Notes under the pieces: model-generated
The model's input: the letters and a program-made list of their open reading frames with translations, nothing else
Databases searched by the model: none
What the model was told of the DNA's origin: nothing
Made by a program: the position numbers and the translations under genes
Assembly (NCBI GenBank): GCA_963678675.1
Contig: OY783197.1
Span: forward strand, 15,308,402 to 15,372,401
Direction of reading: 5' to 3'
Source of the DNA: Xiphydria camelus
Lineage: Eukaryota > Arthropoda > Insecta > Hymenoptera > Xiphydriidae
DNA length: 64,000 bases
Shown: positions 52,886-62,993 of the stretch, piece after piece
How positions within the stretch are numbered: position 1 is the first letter of the stretch
How the letters are laid out: each line of letters opens with the position of its first letter

Positions 52886-55805
52886 TATATCCCCAAGGGA
52901 ACCAGGAAGGTCAATTGGTGGAATAATAAGCTGGCTGCAATAAGAAGCCTGCTGAGGAAAGCTTGGAACAAGGTCCGGAATGCCAGAGACCTGTCCAATA
53001 AAAGAAAAGCTCTGGAGGAGAGAAGATCCCTTCAGAAGAAATATAATAGAGAACTAGCATATGCTAAGAAAATAGGCTGGAGAGACTTCAGCAGTAGTAT
53101 TGAGAAATATGCTGAGGCCTCCAGACTAGTTAAAGTACTGGGAAGGAAAAACAACGCCAGGGTGGGTTGTTTAATCAAACCAAACGGCGAATACACCTGG
53201 AGCACGGAGGAAACTCTGGAGCTCCTACTAGAAGAACATTTTCCGGGTTTTGAGAAAACGGAAGAACGAAAGCGAGAGGACAGGGATGGGCATAAAGCAC
53301 AAAACTGGACTCTTGCTGCCAAAATTGTATACCCTCAGGCGGTTGAATGGGCTGTTAGCACATTCAAACCACTGAAGTCACCAGGACCAGATGGCATTTA
53401 TCCCTTGATGCTTCTGAAAGGGGTTTAGGTGTCATAATTGGACCACTAACCAAACTGCTCGGAGCTAGTGTCGCTCTGGGATCAGTCCTAAGGGTCTGGG
53501 GAGGAGCAAGGATCGCCTTCATTCCCAAACCCGAAAAAAACGGCTACATTAGGCCGAGGGACTTCAGATCCATAAGTCTAACTTCCTTTATGTTGAAAAC
53601 CTCGGAAAGGCTTGTGGATAGACATATCAAAAGTACATACCTGGTGAAACGACCTCTATCCCCTACACAGTATGCCTACAGGGAGGGCAGATCTACTGAG
53701 ACTGCTCTACATCACCTCGTGGCAAAGGTGGAGGAGCAGATGGAGGGAGGAGGCTATGCTATGGCACTTTCCACAGACATTGAAGGGGCGTTTGATCGCA
53801 CCGGTCACAATGTGATAACTGAGGTCATGTCTACAAGGGGGTTACCAGAAACCCTTATAGACTGGACTCAGAGTATGCTGGCGAACAGATTGGTTATCGC
53901 CAAGGAAGAAAACAGAGGTAAGGGGGCGACCACTGGGAGGATGTCCGCAAGGAGGGGTTTTATCACCTCTACTGTGGTGCCTTGTGGTGGACGAACTCTT
54001 AGAACTACTGAGAGGAGAGGGATTCCTGGTCTACGGCTATGCAGATTATGCTGCGGTCGTGGTCAGGGGTAACTTCCTAAGTGTATTAAGGGACAGGATG
54101 AGCTGTGCTGTGAGTATAGTGGATGAATGGTGTAAAAAGACAAATCTCTCGGTGAACCCGGAGAAAATGTCTGCCATGATATTCACTAGAAAATACAAAG
54201 TGGAGTACCCTAGACCGTTAAGGTTTAGGGGAACAGACATCGAGTATGTTAAATCACAGAAATACTTAGGGGTCGTTTTTAGACACCAAGTTTCACTGGA
54301 AGATACATATCACAGGTCAGATTGCGAAGGTATATGCCTCGCTATGGGCGTACAGAAGAGCGATGGGCAGAAACTGGGGCTTTAGTCCCAAGGTTTGTCT
54401 ATGGCTATATGTATAAAATGGTATTATTACTAAGATTACTGTGGCAGTTGTTTGGTGGCCGAGGGTTGGGAGGATCGAATCAAGAAACCGGTTGAAGGCC
54501 CTCCAGGGCGTGTTCCTGAGGGCTGCAACAGGGGCGATGAGAATCACACCAACCGAGGCCCTGGAGGTGGCACTGGACGTGCTACCTCTAGATCTTTTGG
54601 TAAAAGAAAGAGCGGAACTCTCGGCATACAGAATGAACTGCCTTGGTGAATGAATCAGGGCAAGAGCAGCACACGCCAGATTAGGCATACTTGACCACGG
54701 ATCTCTGACCTTGAGCCAAGATAAAACAACCAGGAGATATCTGATAAGGAAGACCTTTAAGGTTTACCTGCCTGAAAGAAATCTCTGGGAAATGACTAGG
54801 AGGACTCCGGGCCCCACGGTTAAGCACTGGTACACCGATGGGTTGGGGTTCGAGGGTCGCTTTGGGGCGGGAGTTTTTGGTCCTCAAGAAGACATCAGGG
54901 TAAGCATTGCCCTGGAAAATAAGGCTACAGTGTTTCAGGCAGAAGTTTTAGCAATAAGACGCTGCTTAGAACTGCTCACAGAGCAGCGTACTGTAAACAA
55001 ATATATTTATATTTGGTCAGACAGTCAGGCTGCTATAAAAGCACTTTATAGGACCAGCAGAGATTCTCGGATTGTGTCGGAAACTATGGAAGCGCTGGAG
55101 ACACTAGGAAGAACCAACAAGATTACTCTTGCATGGGTCCCTGGCCATACGGGAGTCCATAGTAATGAGGTGGCGGACGAGCTGGCAAAAGAGGGTACCA
55201 GAAAGGAGAACCTCGTGCCGGTGAGAGTACCCTTTGCTGTGGGCAGGCAAGAAATTAAAAGGAAATTCCACAGCGAGCATTTTTACCGGTGGACTAATAT
55301 AGAAACGTGCAGACAGGCGAGGAATTTAATGCCCCGCCTGGCACAGAAGAGAGCCAGGTCACTGGTGAACATGAACAGAATTAGTCTGAACATTACGATC
55401 AGGCTATTAACTGGACACGGAAGATTCAACTCTCACTACAGGAACCTGGGTCTCTCAGACACAGATAGATGCCGGTACTGTGAAAGGGAGAGGGAAGATG
55501 CCCAGCACCTGCTGCTGGACTGTCCAGCACTGGGGGTTCTTAGACACCGCTTGATAGGCGAGGCGTTTCCTAGCCTGGAAAGGGTTAGAGAGATGGGAGT
55601 TGAAGAGATATGCAGACTGGCCAGAAAGGCTAGGATGCAGATCTAAGATACACTCCCCAAACATAGCGGGGCTACAATAAAACAATCACGTTTTCGGTGG
55701 CATTCAGGGACGTTCGCGTCCCGACCGCTTATTATTATTATTATTATTATTAGTTACTGGATATTCAACTGTAATGGATACTATCCTTTTAACAACAATC
55801 ACTTC

Positions 55806-55849
55806 ACGTTTGACGTTTCGGTTCCTCTTCGAACCTTCTTCAGAAACGT
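55806..55849 (-). ncRNA. Hammerhead-like motif at Penelope 3' end
   Basis: Minus strand: ACGTTT stem I, CTGAAGA, one unpaired A, GGTTC-GAAGAG-GAACC stem II, GAAA, CGTC, AAACGT closing stem I. All core bases are intact and stem I has compensating U/A pairs relative to the 27629 copy. Confidence 0.6.
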
Positions 55850-56060
55850 AATGACCCACAGATGCTTGAATTCTCTATTTATATCTCCAACAACCGTTAT
55901 CCCCTCCCTTCCCTACTTATATTACTTTCTTCTTCTCAACCCCCTAATAATATTTACTAATAACACTGTCATTTTAATAATGTCAAATTCGAAAGTATTG
56001 CTAATAACCCATAAACCAATCTCTATAATCAATATTATTGTTACATTTAAATTTAAATGT

Positions 56061-56488
56061 TTATATTAATGATTGATAAATTTGATGAAGTTCAACACTA
56101 TCAGTTTTAATATTTATATTGTCTTTAATTTTGTTAATATAAAAACTTTCTAATATCTTTCTCTTTGCCCTATGTTTTTCTCGTGACAAAATTTTAGGAT
56201 TATCAAACTCAAAAATATGTTTATTGCCAATTGCATGCTTAGAAAGACCAGTGCTTTCTTTGCCCATTTTAACACTATACTGATGTTCATATAAGCGTTT
56301 TTTAAGGCATCTGTTTGTTTCACCGATATACTTTTTACCACAATCTTTACAATTAATCTCGTAAACAACATTGCTATTCAAATCTACCTTTAACTTATCC
56401 TTTCCTGAATTAAAAAATGTTGAGTGTTGAATTTTGAAAACAGTTTTTATGTTATACTTTCTAAAGACAGCTTTCAACGTTTCACTAA
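56061..56488 (-). pseudogene. Penelope GIY-YIG endonuclease domain (separated from RT)
   Basis: Read 56488 to 56061: VSETLKAVFRKYNIKTVFKI, then VVYEINCKDCGKKYIGET (GIY-YIG core with the CxxC pair typical of Penelope elements), RCLKKRLYEHQYSVK, a conserved SKHAIGNKHIFEFD, and KRKILESFYINK before the stop. The frame is intact but is cut from the reverse transcriptase by the inserted transposon, so no fusion protein can be made. Confidence 0.85.
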
Positions 56489-58838
56489 CAAGGAGAGTAT
56501 TCGAGGTGTACCTCACCGATTTTCTTCATTCTGCGATATGTTGTAGTACATCAAAAAACATTAGACACATATTTTTTTATACGTGCTAATTCGGTCATTT
56601 AAGGGGTGAAAATCACCCTTAAACTTGACCCCCTAAAACCAATTTTCTACGATTTCTCAAAAACTACGTTGAATTTCTTAACGAAACAAATTGAATATTA
56701 TTCCTTATCGAAAGACGATGACATGTGAAGTACTTTTACACTCGGTGGTTGCATCCCTCATTTTTCGCAGGGGTAAAACTAAGTTTTTCCACAATTTTTT
56801 CGCCACAGATGTTACCACAAATTTATTAAATCTGGATAACAATTATTCTCTATTATAAAGAAAAAAAGAAATTAAAGTTGACATATTTCGGGGTTTTTCG
56901 AAAAACCCCCTCGAAAGGGTAAACCACCCCTAAATTAAATGTATTTTATTTTTAATAAAAAAGTTCTTATTTTCTTCATTCTGCGATATATCATAGTGCA
57001 CCGAAAAACATTAGACGCGTATTTTTTTTGTTACGTGCTATTTCTGAAAAAAAGATCGGAAACGAAGATTTACGTTTTAAAGCTTCATATCAGTGGATAC
57101 ATAATTTTAAAAAAGCTCATAGAATTGTGAGCAGAAAAATAAATAAATTCGTTACTAAAAAAACGCTTGAAGGTGCTGACTATTTACAGAGAAAAGCTGA
57201 TACTTTTGTAGCTGAAACTAAACAAGTAATTCAAGAGAAAGGTATAGAGAACGTTTTTAATTCAGATCAGAGTAGATTTCAATTAGAAATACATTCTGGA
57301 CGGACTTTAGCAGTTGAAGGAGAACAACAAATTCAGTGTTTAGTACAGTCTGTTAGTTCAACGACCCACAGTTACACCATTCAGCCAATGGTATCAGGTG
57401 ATGGAAAGCTCATGTCACCACTTTTTATTGTACTGAAGGAAAGAAGTGGTGAATTTGGACCATTAGTAGAAGAGAGTTTATTTAGACCTCCTAACGTTTA
57501 TAGTATGGCTTCTAAATCAGGAAAACTGACTTCAGGTATTAACAGCTGAATTTTATATTCGAAACTATTTTGCATAGATACATAATTAAAATTGCTGAAA
57601 ATTCAACATATTGTCAGATCATTTTAAAACTTGGCTGAAAGATGTATATTTTCCAAATGTGTTGGAGCGTCAAGCGTTTTGCTGGTTGATTCGTGGAGTG
57701 GACATTGCTCTGCTGTTGTACAGGAAGCAACTCCTCCAAATAAAGAAATCGCTTTAAAAATCATTCCGAAAGGTACAACTGGTAAAATACAGCCATTAGA
57801 TGCATTTGGCTTTAGAATATGGAAGAATTATGTTGGACATTTTTCTGATAATGTGTAATACTCATGAATGAAGATTTAAATCTCCACTTATAAGAAACAA
57901 CATCATCAAATTCCAATCTTTGGTTCACAATCAGTTATCTTCTCTACGATACATAAATTTATTCAAACATTCGTGGTTTAAAAGTGGCTATACTAATGAA
58001 AAACCAAATTATTTTGAGAACCCGGTTGACCATGGTTTTGGAGATAACACTAATGTATACTGTGAAATAGAGGGCTGCTCTAATATTGCAATTGTTAGAT
58101 GTTCATGGTGTAAAAAATCACTATGTCTTCAATATTTTTTCCATAATTATCATTACTGTTCAAATTATAAAAATTGATAATTGTCAAATTATTGTACCTA
58201 CGATCATACATTGAAAATAAAGAATATTAAATGTATTTATAACAACGTTAATAAATGATCATTTAATTCACCACTTAAATGACAGAATTAGCACGTAACA
58301 AAAAAAATACGCGTCTAATGTTTTTCGGTGCACTATGATATATCGCAGAATGAAGAAAATAAGAACTTTTTTATTAAAAATAAAATACATTTAATTTAGG
58401 GGTGGTTTACCCTTTCGAGGGGGTTTTTCGAAAAACCCCGAAATATATCAACTTTAATTTCTTTTTTTCTTTATAATAGAATAATTGTGTTATCCAGATT
58501 TAATAAATTTGGTAACATCTGTGGCGAAAAAATTGTGGAAAAACTTAGTTTTACCCCTGCGAAAAATGAGGGATGCAACCACCGATTGTAAACGTACTTC
58601 ACGTGTCATCGTCTTTCGATAAGGAATAATATTCCATTTGTTTCGTTAAGAAATTCAACGTAGTTTTTGAGAAATCGTAGAACATTGGTTTTAGGGGGTC
58701 AAGTTTAAGGGTGATTTTCACCCCTTAAATGACCAAATTAGCACGTATAAAAAAATATGTGTCGAATGTTTTTTGATGTACTACAACATATCGCAGAATG
58801 AAGAAAATCGGTGAGGTACACCTCGAATACTCTCCTTG
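56489..58838 (+). mobile_element. pogo-type transposon with ~540-bp TIRs
   Basis: CAAGGAGAGTATTCGAGGTG is mirrored by CACCTCGAATACTCTCCTTG, and the arms continue inverted for roughly 540 bp (56489 to ~57045; ~58275 to 58838) through CATTTAAGGGGTGAAAATCA and CGAAAAACCCCCTCGAAAG. Within each arm a ~60-bp phrase (TTTTCTTCATTCTGCGATAT...AAAACATTAGAC) occurs twice as a direct repeat. The centre encodes a DDE transposase (57028-58177). Confidence 0.78.
57028..58177 (+). pseudogene. pogo/Tigger-like (DDE_1) transposase, broken
   Basis: It opens within a CENP-B-type DNA-binding region (FKASYQWIHNFKKAHRIVSR), then the DDE_1 domain: NSDQSRFQLEIHSGR with the first Asp, TTHSYTIQPMVSGDGKLMSP, SGKLTS, LLVDSWSGHC with the second, and IPKGTTGKIQPLDAFGFRIW with the third. 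A Cys-rich tail (CEIEGCSNIAIVRCSWCKKS) closes it at 58177. Stops or frameshifts occur near 57547, 57620, 57858 and 57900. The true N-terminus seems lost or lies in the left arm. Confidence 0.78.
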
Positions 58839-60270
58839 CAAGTCCCCCCACATATGGTAAAACAATGATGCTTTCATATTGGCCCTATTTTTATTACTCG
58901 TAGAGGATAAACTATTGTAAATTTCATTAATTCTTTGTTTCACAATCTTGTCTATGAAATCAAGCGGGTAATCATTAAATTTTAGAATGTCTTTGATGAT
59001 CCTAATATTTTGCTCATGATGTATAGGATCAGATAATTTAATTGCTCTATCGATTAATCCTTTTATCATACCTATCTTGTGTTTTATAGGATGCATTGAA
59101 TGAAAATTGATATATTTTCCTGGCCAACAAGGTTTTTGATACCAATTCGTAATCAATCTATTGTTTTCCCTTTTTACACTGACATCCAAAAACGGAATTG
59201 ACCCATTCTCTTCCATCTCATAAGTGACTTGTATTCTCTCATGTATATAATTGAATGCTTCCACCAATTCTTCAATCCCATTTTTAAGAACCAATGCAAA
59301 AATATCATCTACGTATCTTTTAAAAATTGGCGATTGAAAACTTAATTTTGACAAACTCTCTTTCTGAATTCTTTCCAAAACTAAATTTGCAATAATAGGC
59401 GATAATGGAGAACCCATTGGACATCAAAAAATTTGTTTGTAATATACCTCGTTAAACACAAAATATGTATTATCAAAAACAAAGCTGACAACTCTAATTA
59501 TTTCATCTATTGGCATATGAAATGTATTTTCAAACTCATTTTTCAAATCTTTTAAGCATATAACAACTACTTAAATCTAAAGGAATATTTGTAAATAACG
59601 ACACAATATCAAGTGACAATATATGATTTTCCGGTACGATCGTTTTTTAAATATCTTTTATTGTTAAATCTGTTTTTCCAACAAATTTATCCAAAAAACC
59701 TGTTAATAAAGAAGCTAATTTATAAGTAGAATATACAATAGATGAAACAATTATACGCCATGATAGATCCTTTTTATATATTTTAGGAAGACCATAGGCT
59801 CTAGCAACAACCGCGTTATTACTTTTCGCAACACTACTTTGACTCTTTGTAATAAAATTTAATTGTTCCCAAGACTTAATAATATCGTTTGCTTTTTTCT
59901 CTACTGAATTGATACAAATTCTGTTTACTACCTTATAAGTTGTTTCGTCAGACAAACATGAATTACAACCGTCCAAATATTTTTCTTTTTCCATCGCAAC
60001 CGTTACATTTACTTTATCAGATTTTATGAAATATATATCTGGATTATTCTTTTTAAAATGAATTAATTTTTCAATTTCTTTTTTGTACTCAAAAGACTGA
60101 ACCCGTTTAATGTTGCAGTTAGTAAAATTAATAACCGATTTTACTACTTCTTTTCTAATTTCATTTTTGTTACATACATCAATTCCAAAAATACCATTCT
60201 CTACATTTGAAATAATATGCCCAATCGGTAAATTATTCTTTGTGTAAGGCATATTATATTTTTTTACCAA
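58839..60270 (-). pseudogene. Penelope reverse transcriptase, broken
   Basis: Minus-strand order: MVKKYNMPYTKNNLPIGHII at 60270, DIYFIKSDKVNVTVAMEKEK, ARAYGLPKIYKKD (the conserved .YGLPK.HK motif), then after a stop at 59647, ENHILSLDIVSLFTNIPL (motif A), after another stop at ~59418, CPMGSPLSPIIANL (motif B), FKRYVDDIFALV (catalytic YVDD), PFLDVSVKRENN and NFHSMHPIKHKIGMIKGL. The stops replace single codons. The sequence ends FYHMWGDL at the inserted pogo element. Apart from these the conserved motifs are intact. Confidence 0.85.
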
Positions 60271-60298
60271 AAGAGACTATCTCTGCTACTTTATTAGG

Positions 60299-60342
60299 AT
60301 GTCTCTGAAGAGGGTTCGAAGAGGAACCGAAACGTCAGACGT
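60299..60342 (+). ncRNA. Hammerhead-like motif at Penelope 5' end
   Basis: Plus strand: GTCT, CTGAAGA, one unpaired G, GGTTC-GAAGAG-GAACC, GAAA, CGTC, AGAC. The core is intact; stem I is 4 bp here (GTCT/AGAC) because the outer bases are AT instead of AC. It is in the opposite orientation to the element's genes. Confidence 0.55.
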
Positions 60343-60604
60343 GAAGTGATTGTTGTTAAAAGTTGTTTGGCCTGATAATTACCTAGTTAAGTTAAATTAA
60401 TTTTGAACTACTACAGGCAACATAATTATTACCTTAAGAATTCACTATCCTTTTAATTGATGCAAATCAATACAAGTCGATATAAAACTTAATCATCTGT
60501 CCTTTCTGCTGGTGTCCTCTAATCGATTTGTAGTTCTAATAGAAGTGTGTCGACATATATCATAAATGGAAGGTACCCACTAGAAGGCATAAAATTTAGC
60601 TTAC

Positions 60605-60886
60605 CTAAGGAATTCCACACGTGCCTTATTATCTGATAACTGCTCATAAATGTATTGAGCTTCTTTGTATGCAGCAAATATAAGACGAACATAGTTAAAA
60701 CGTGACTCCCAAAGGCATCGTAACCGTTTATCAATTGTCGTTGGTGTAACCATATCTTCAGTAGAATTATTCCATCTCTGAGGCTTGGGTATTCTTTTAT
60801 TACTTTGGTAATATGTATATTCGTTTGCAACATCGTCAGATCATGGAGAATAAGAGAGTTATAATGTGGTGTTGGTACTGGAGCCC
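60605..60886 (-). CDS. Nol6: Nol6 exon (domain 1/2), 5'-most exon in window
   Basis: A 282-bp exon: two bases complete a codon from an unseen upstream exon, then APVPTPHYNSLILHDLTMLQ, YPSLRDGIILLKIWLHQRQL, FGSHVLTMFVLYLLHTKKLN and MSSYQIIRHVWNSL plus one base. PTPHYN, the LRDG..LLK.WL.QRQL helix and MSSYQ..R are hallmark Nol6 positions. The donor GTAAGC is at 60599-60604. The acceptor AG at 60887-60888 has a weak pyrimidine tract (TTTTATTTAAG), so the exact 5' edge is less certain than the others. The preceding exon must lie beyond 60888, probably outside the window. Confidence 0.92.
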
Positions 60887-60970
60887 CTTAAATAAAACGT
60901 ATGGTTATTAACCTGTGAAATTTCTTAATCTTTTAAAAACAAGCGTACAAAATTATAAATTACGAATATA

Positions 60971-61105
60971 CAGGGTGAACCAGGTTAAACGTCATTAATT
61001 TTGATATGTTATAGAACAACAAAAATAAAGTAGACTTTCATAAGAAAATTTTTTTCAAAAATGTTTACTAACAAAAATACAGGATGTTAAAGTTGTGGAA
61101 GGTAG
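60971..61105. repeat. Solo terminus of the 2204-9958 transposon family
   Basis: CAGGGTGAACCAGGTTAAAC follows a TA and continues through AATTTTGATATGTTATAGAA, AACAAAAATAAAGTAGACTT and TCATAAGAAAAT, closely matching 2204-2325. Homology ends near GTTAAAGTTGTGG. No opposite terminus was found, so it is a one-ended relic or the end of an unrecognised derivative. Confidence 0.7.
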
Positions 61106-61129
61106 ATCTGTAGGTTTTTGAGGTATCGT

Positions 61130-62440
61130 AACGCCAAATTTTCGAGGTCATTAAAATGCTTTACGGAGCTTTAAAATGCTAGACACTTTTCGGTGAGCAT
61201 ATCTTGGAAACCCGACGTGATAAAGCCATTTGGCCAACGGAATCAAATTCAGCATAAAGAAAAGTCTATCGAAATCAATGGTTACAATCAGTAAATCAGA
61301 AAAATGCATACTTCGAACACACATCGGCGAAATTTTCTCTGTCCTCTAATAATACATACTAGAAACACTATTTCGCAGGATATTCGGAAACTTACGAGTA
61401 TATATGTACTTATCTAAACTCGATGAATAGGGCTTAATTAGGGCTCGTCTTCATTAAAGAAATATGAAATTAAAAATATAAAATGGCTGATCCAATTTAG
61501 CGGCTCAAATTCATATTGGATTAGCCATTTTGTATTTTTTTAATCATCTTTCAATCCAATTCCCTAATGAAGATGAGCCCAAATAAAGCCTTATTCGTTT
61601 AGTCCAGATAAATATACAGGGTGTTCGGAAAAAACACCGACACAGAAATAGGGGTGATAGGTTACGTCATTACAAGTATTTTGATATAAGGGACCTATAC
61701 CCGCAAGCGCCCCCTTCTGGAGATATCAACTTTTCAAGTTTATAACGACCGAGGTTGATCAAAGTAGAATAATAAGAAACGTATCAAGATGGTAACGAAT
61801 ATTTAATTTTACGAGATACAAAAACAATGTACTAAAGCAAATGCTCAAAATGACGGCCACCCATGTCCATGCAACATCGGAAACGATTCTGGATAGATGT
61901 GCCACTGCGCAAACTGCTTGCGGAAAGGATAACCGCTTGGCTCAAGTCCTTGTACTTTTCGAAGATGATGCGGATACAAGGAGTTTTCATTTGTTTTTCA
62001 ATTGTACAGGTAGACAACAAACTCAATATTATTCTACTTTGATCAACCTCGGTCGTTATAAACTTGAAAAGTTGATATCTCCAGAAGGGGGCGCTTGCGG
62101 GTATAGGTCCCTTATATCAAAATACTTGTAATGACGTAACCTATCACCCCTATTTCTGTGTCGGTGTTTTTTCCGAACACCCTGTATAAGTTTCCGAATA
62201 TCCTCGTAAATATTGCTCTTAGTGTGCATTAGAGGGCAGAGACAGTTTCGCCGATGTGTACGAAGTATGCATTTTTTACCTAGAGATTGTAATAGTTGAT
62301 TTCAATAGATCTTATTACACTAAATTTGATTCCATCGGCCGAATGGCTTTATCATGTCAGGTTTTCGAAATATTCTCACAGAAGTGTGTCCTAAAATGGC
62401 CGTTTCTGCGCTTTTAAGTTACGATATCTCAAAAACTTGG
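61130..62440. mobile_element. Foldback element around a nested MITE
   Basis: The left block 61150-61400 (GATAAAGCCATTTGGCC, GCATACTTCGAACACACATC, GGATATTCGGAAACTTACGA) is inverted at 62190-62440 (TTTCCGAATATCCTCG, GATGTGTACGAAGTATGC, GGCCGAATGGCTTTATCA). A second hairpin sits at 61443-61588 (GGGCTCGTCTTCATTA against TAATGAAGATGAGCCC; GGCTGATCCAATTTA against TATTGGATTAGCC). The copy is diverged and its ends are not sharp. Confidence 0.6.
61617..62184. mobile_element. Tc1/mariner-type MITE with ~160-bp TIRs
   Basis: CAGGGTGTTCGGAAAAAACA is mirrored by TGTTTTTTCCGAACACCCTG with TA on both sides, and the arms continue inverted for about 160 bp (AATAGGGGTGATAGGTTACG, GCGCCCCCTTCTGGAGATAT). On the minus strand the centre keeps the end of a transposase, RFRCCMDMGGRHFEHLL and a stop near 61832, so it is an internally deleted autonomous element. 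Confidence 0.8.
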
Positions 62441-62587
62441 CGTGATGGAGTAATTTGACCAACAGAATTGAATTCAATATGCTAAAATCCTTCGAAAGTA
62501 CCTAAAATAACCTCTACGTCACAACGTTTTTTTTTGAAGGTCTATATTATACAAGGTGTCCCAACCACCGTGGACAGTAGCATATAC

Positions 62588-62810
62588 GAGGATGGATCAA
62601 TAAGTACCCGTGTTAACAATGAAGAGGTAAGTTTTTTTATAATTTTTATTTTTCATTTTTCAACGTAATCCCCTTTTAGTGCAATACACTTTTCCCAACG
62701 TTCCTGCCATTTCTTTAACCCCTCGAAAAATTATGATTTGTCTAACTCTTCAAAGTAGACTGTTGTCTCGATGATAGTAAGGTAGCTCTCAAAGTCTTGT
62801 GGAATCCAAA
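62588..62810 (-). pseudogene. Mariner transposase C-terminal fragment
   Basis: A mariner-like terminus (ACGAGGATGGATCAATAAGT) lies at 62588. On the minus strand the text FFEGLKKWQERWEKCIALKG, then DYVEK and a stop near 62655, is the classical mariner C-terminus (W..CI...GDY.E). A stop separates it from an upstream DFESYLTIIETTVYFEELDK. The element is cut off to the right. Confidence 0.75.
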
Positions 62811-62993
62811 AATAAAGTTAAATTGGATGGCAAATACAAATACATGCTGCACGAGCTAGCTTCGCTTAGCAAAATCATCGTCATTTGATTACCCAAACAC
62901 ATTGGAGTTTAGAAACGAGTTAAGGTTGGGACACACAACCGGGCCGTGCCAGGACACGGCCATCAATCGGCCCTGGCACGGCACGCGTTTAAG

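Larger units (their letters stand above)
50731..55646 (+). pseudogene. LINE ORF2: EN-RT-RNase H, broken
   Basis: It starts MVHLSLNFVQINLHHSKSAS, typical of LOA-type ORF2. Endonuclease motifs: IQEPWL, GCDANSHHVGWGS and SDHSQIL. After the mariner the linker and RT follow (PLKSPGPDGIYPL, STDIEGAFDR, CLVVDELLELL-region). The catalytic box reads YADY in place of YADD (about 54042-54053), removing the second aspartate. RNase H (54830-55200) keeps WYTDGLG, FQAEVLAIRR, IWSDSQAA and GHTGVHSNEVADELAKEG, followed by the zinc motif CRYCEREREDAQHLLLDC. Frameshifts occur near 50940, 53425, 53960 and 54370-54440. Confidence 0.85.
49440..55749 (+). mobile_element. Full-length LOA/I-like LINE with (TTA)n tail
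   Basis: The target duplication TTAGTTACTGGAT is present at 49427-49439 and 55750-55762. The element starts CCCGTGCACCTCACTTAC, carries ORF1 and ORF2 in tandem (stop and start regions overlap near 50719-50731) and ends in a TTA repeat tail. ORF2 has endonuclease, reverse transcriptase and a full RNase H domain, a combination typical of the I/LOA group. A 1291-bp mariner (51595-52885) is nested in ORF2. GC content is clearly above the surrounding intron. Confidence 0.88.
55788..60390 (-). mobile_element. Penelope-like retroelement, split by a DNA transposon
   Basis: The minus strand encodes a Penelope-type reverse transcriptase (60270 to about 58839) and a GIY-YIG endonuclease (56488-56061). 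Both ends carry the same terminal sequence in inverted orientation: 55788 onward (TTTTAACAACAATCACTTCA) and 60300-60390 (TGAAGTGATTGTTGTTAAAA, then GTTTGGCCTGATAATTACC). Each holds a hammerhead-like motif. A 2.35-kb pogo-type element (56489-58838) sits between the RT and endonuclease domains. The element has the same orientation as Nol6. Confidence 0.85.
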
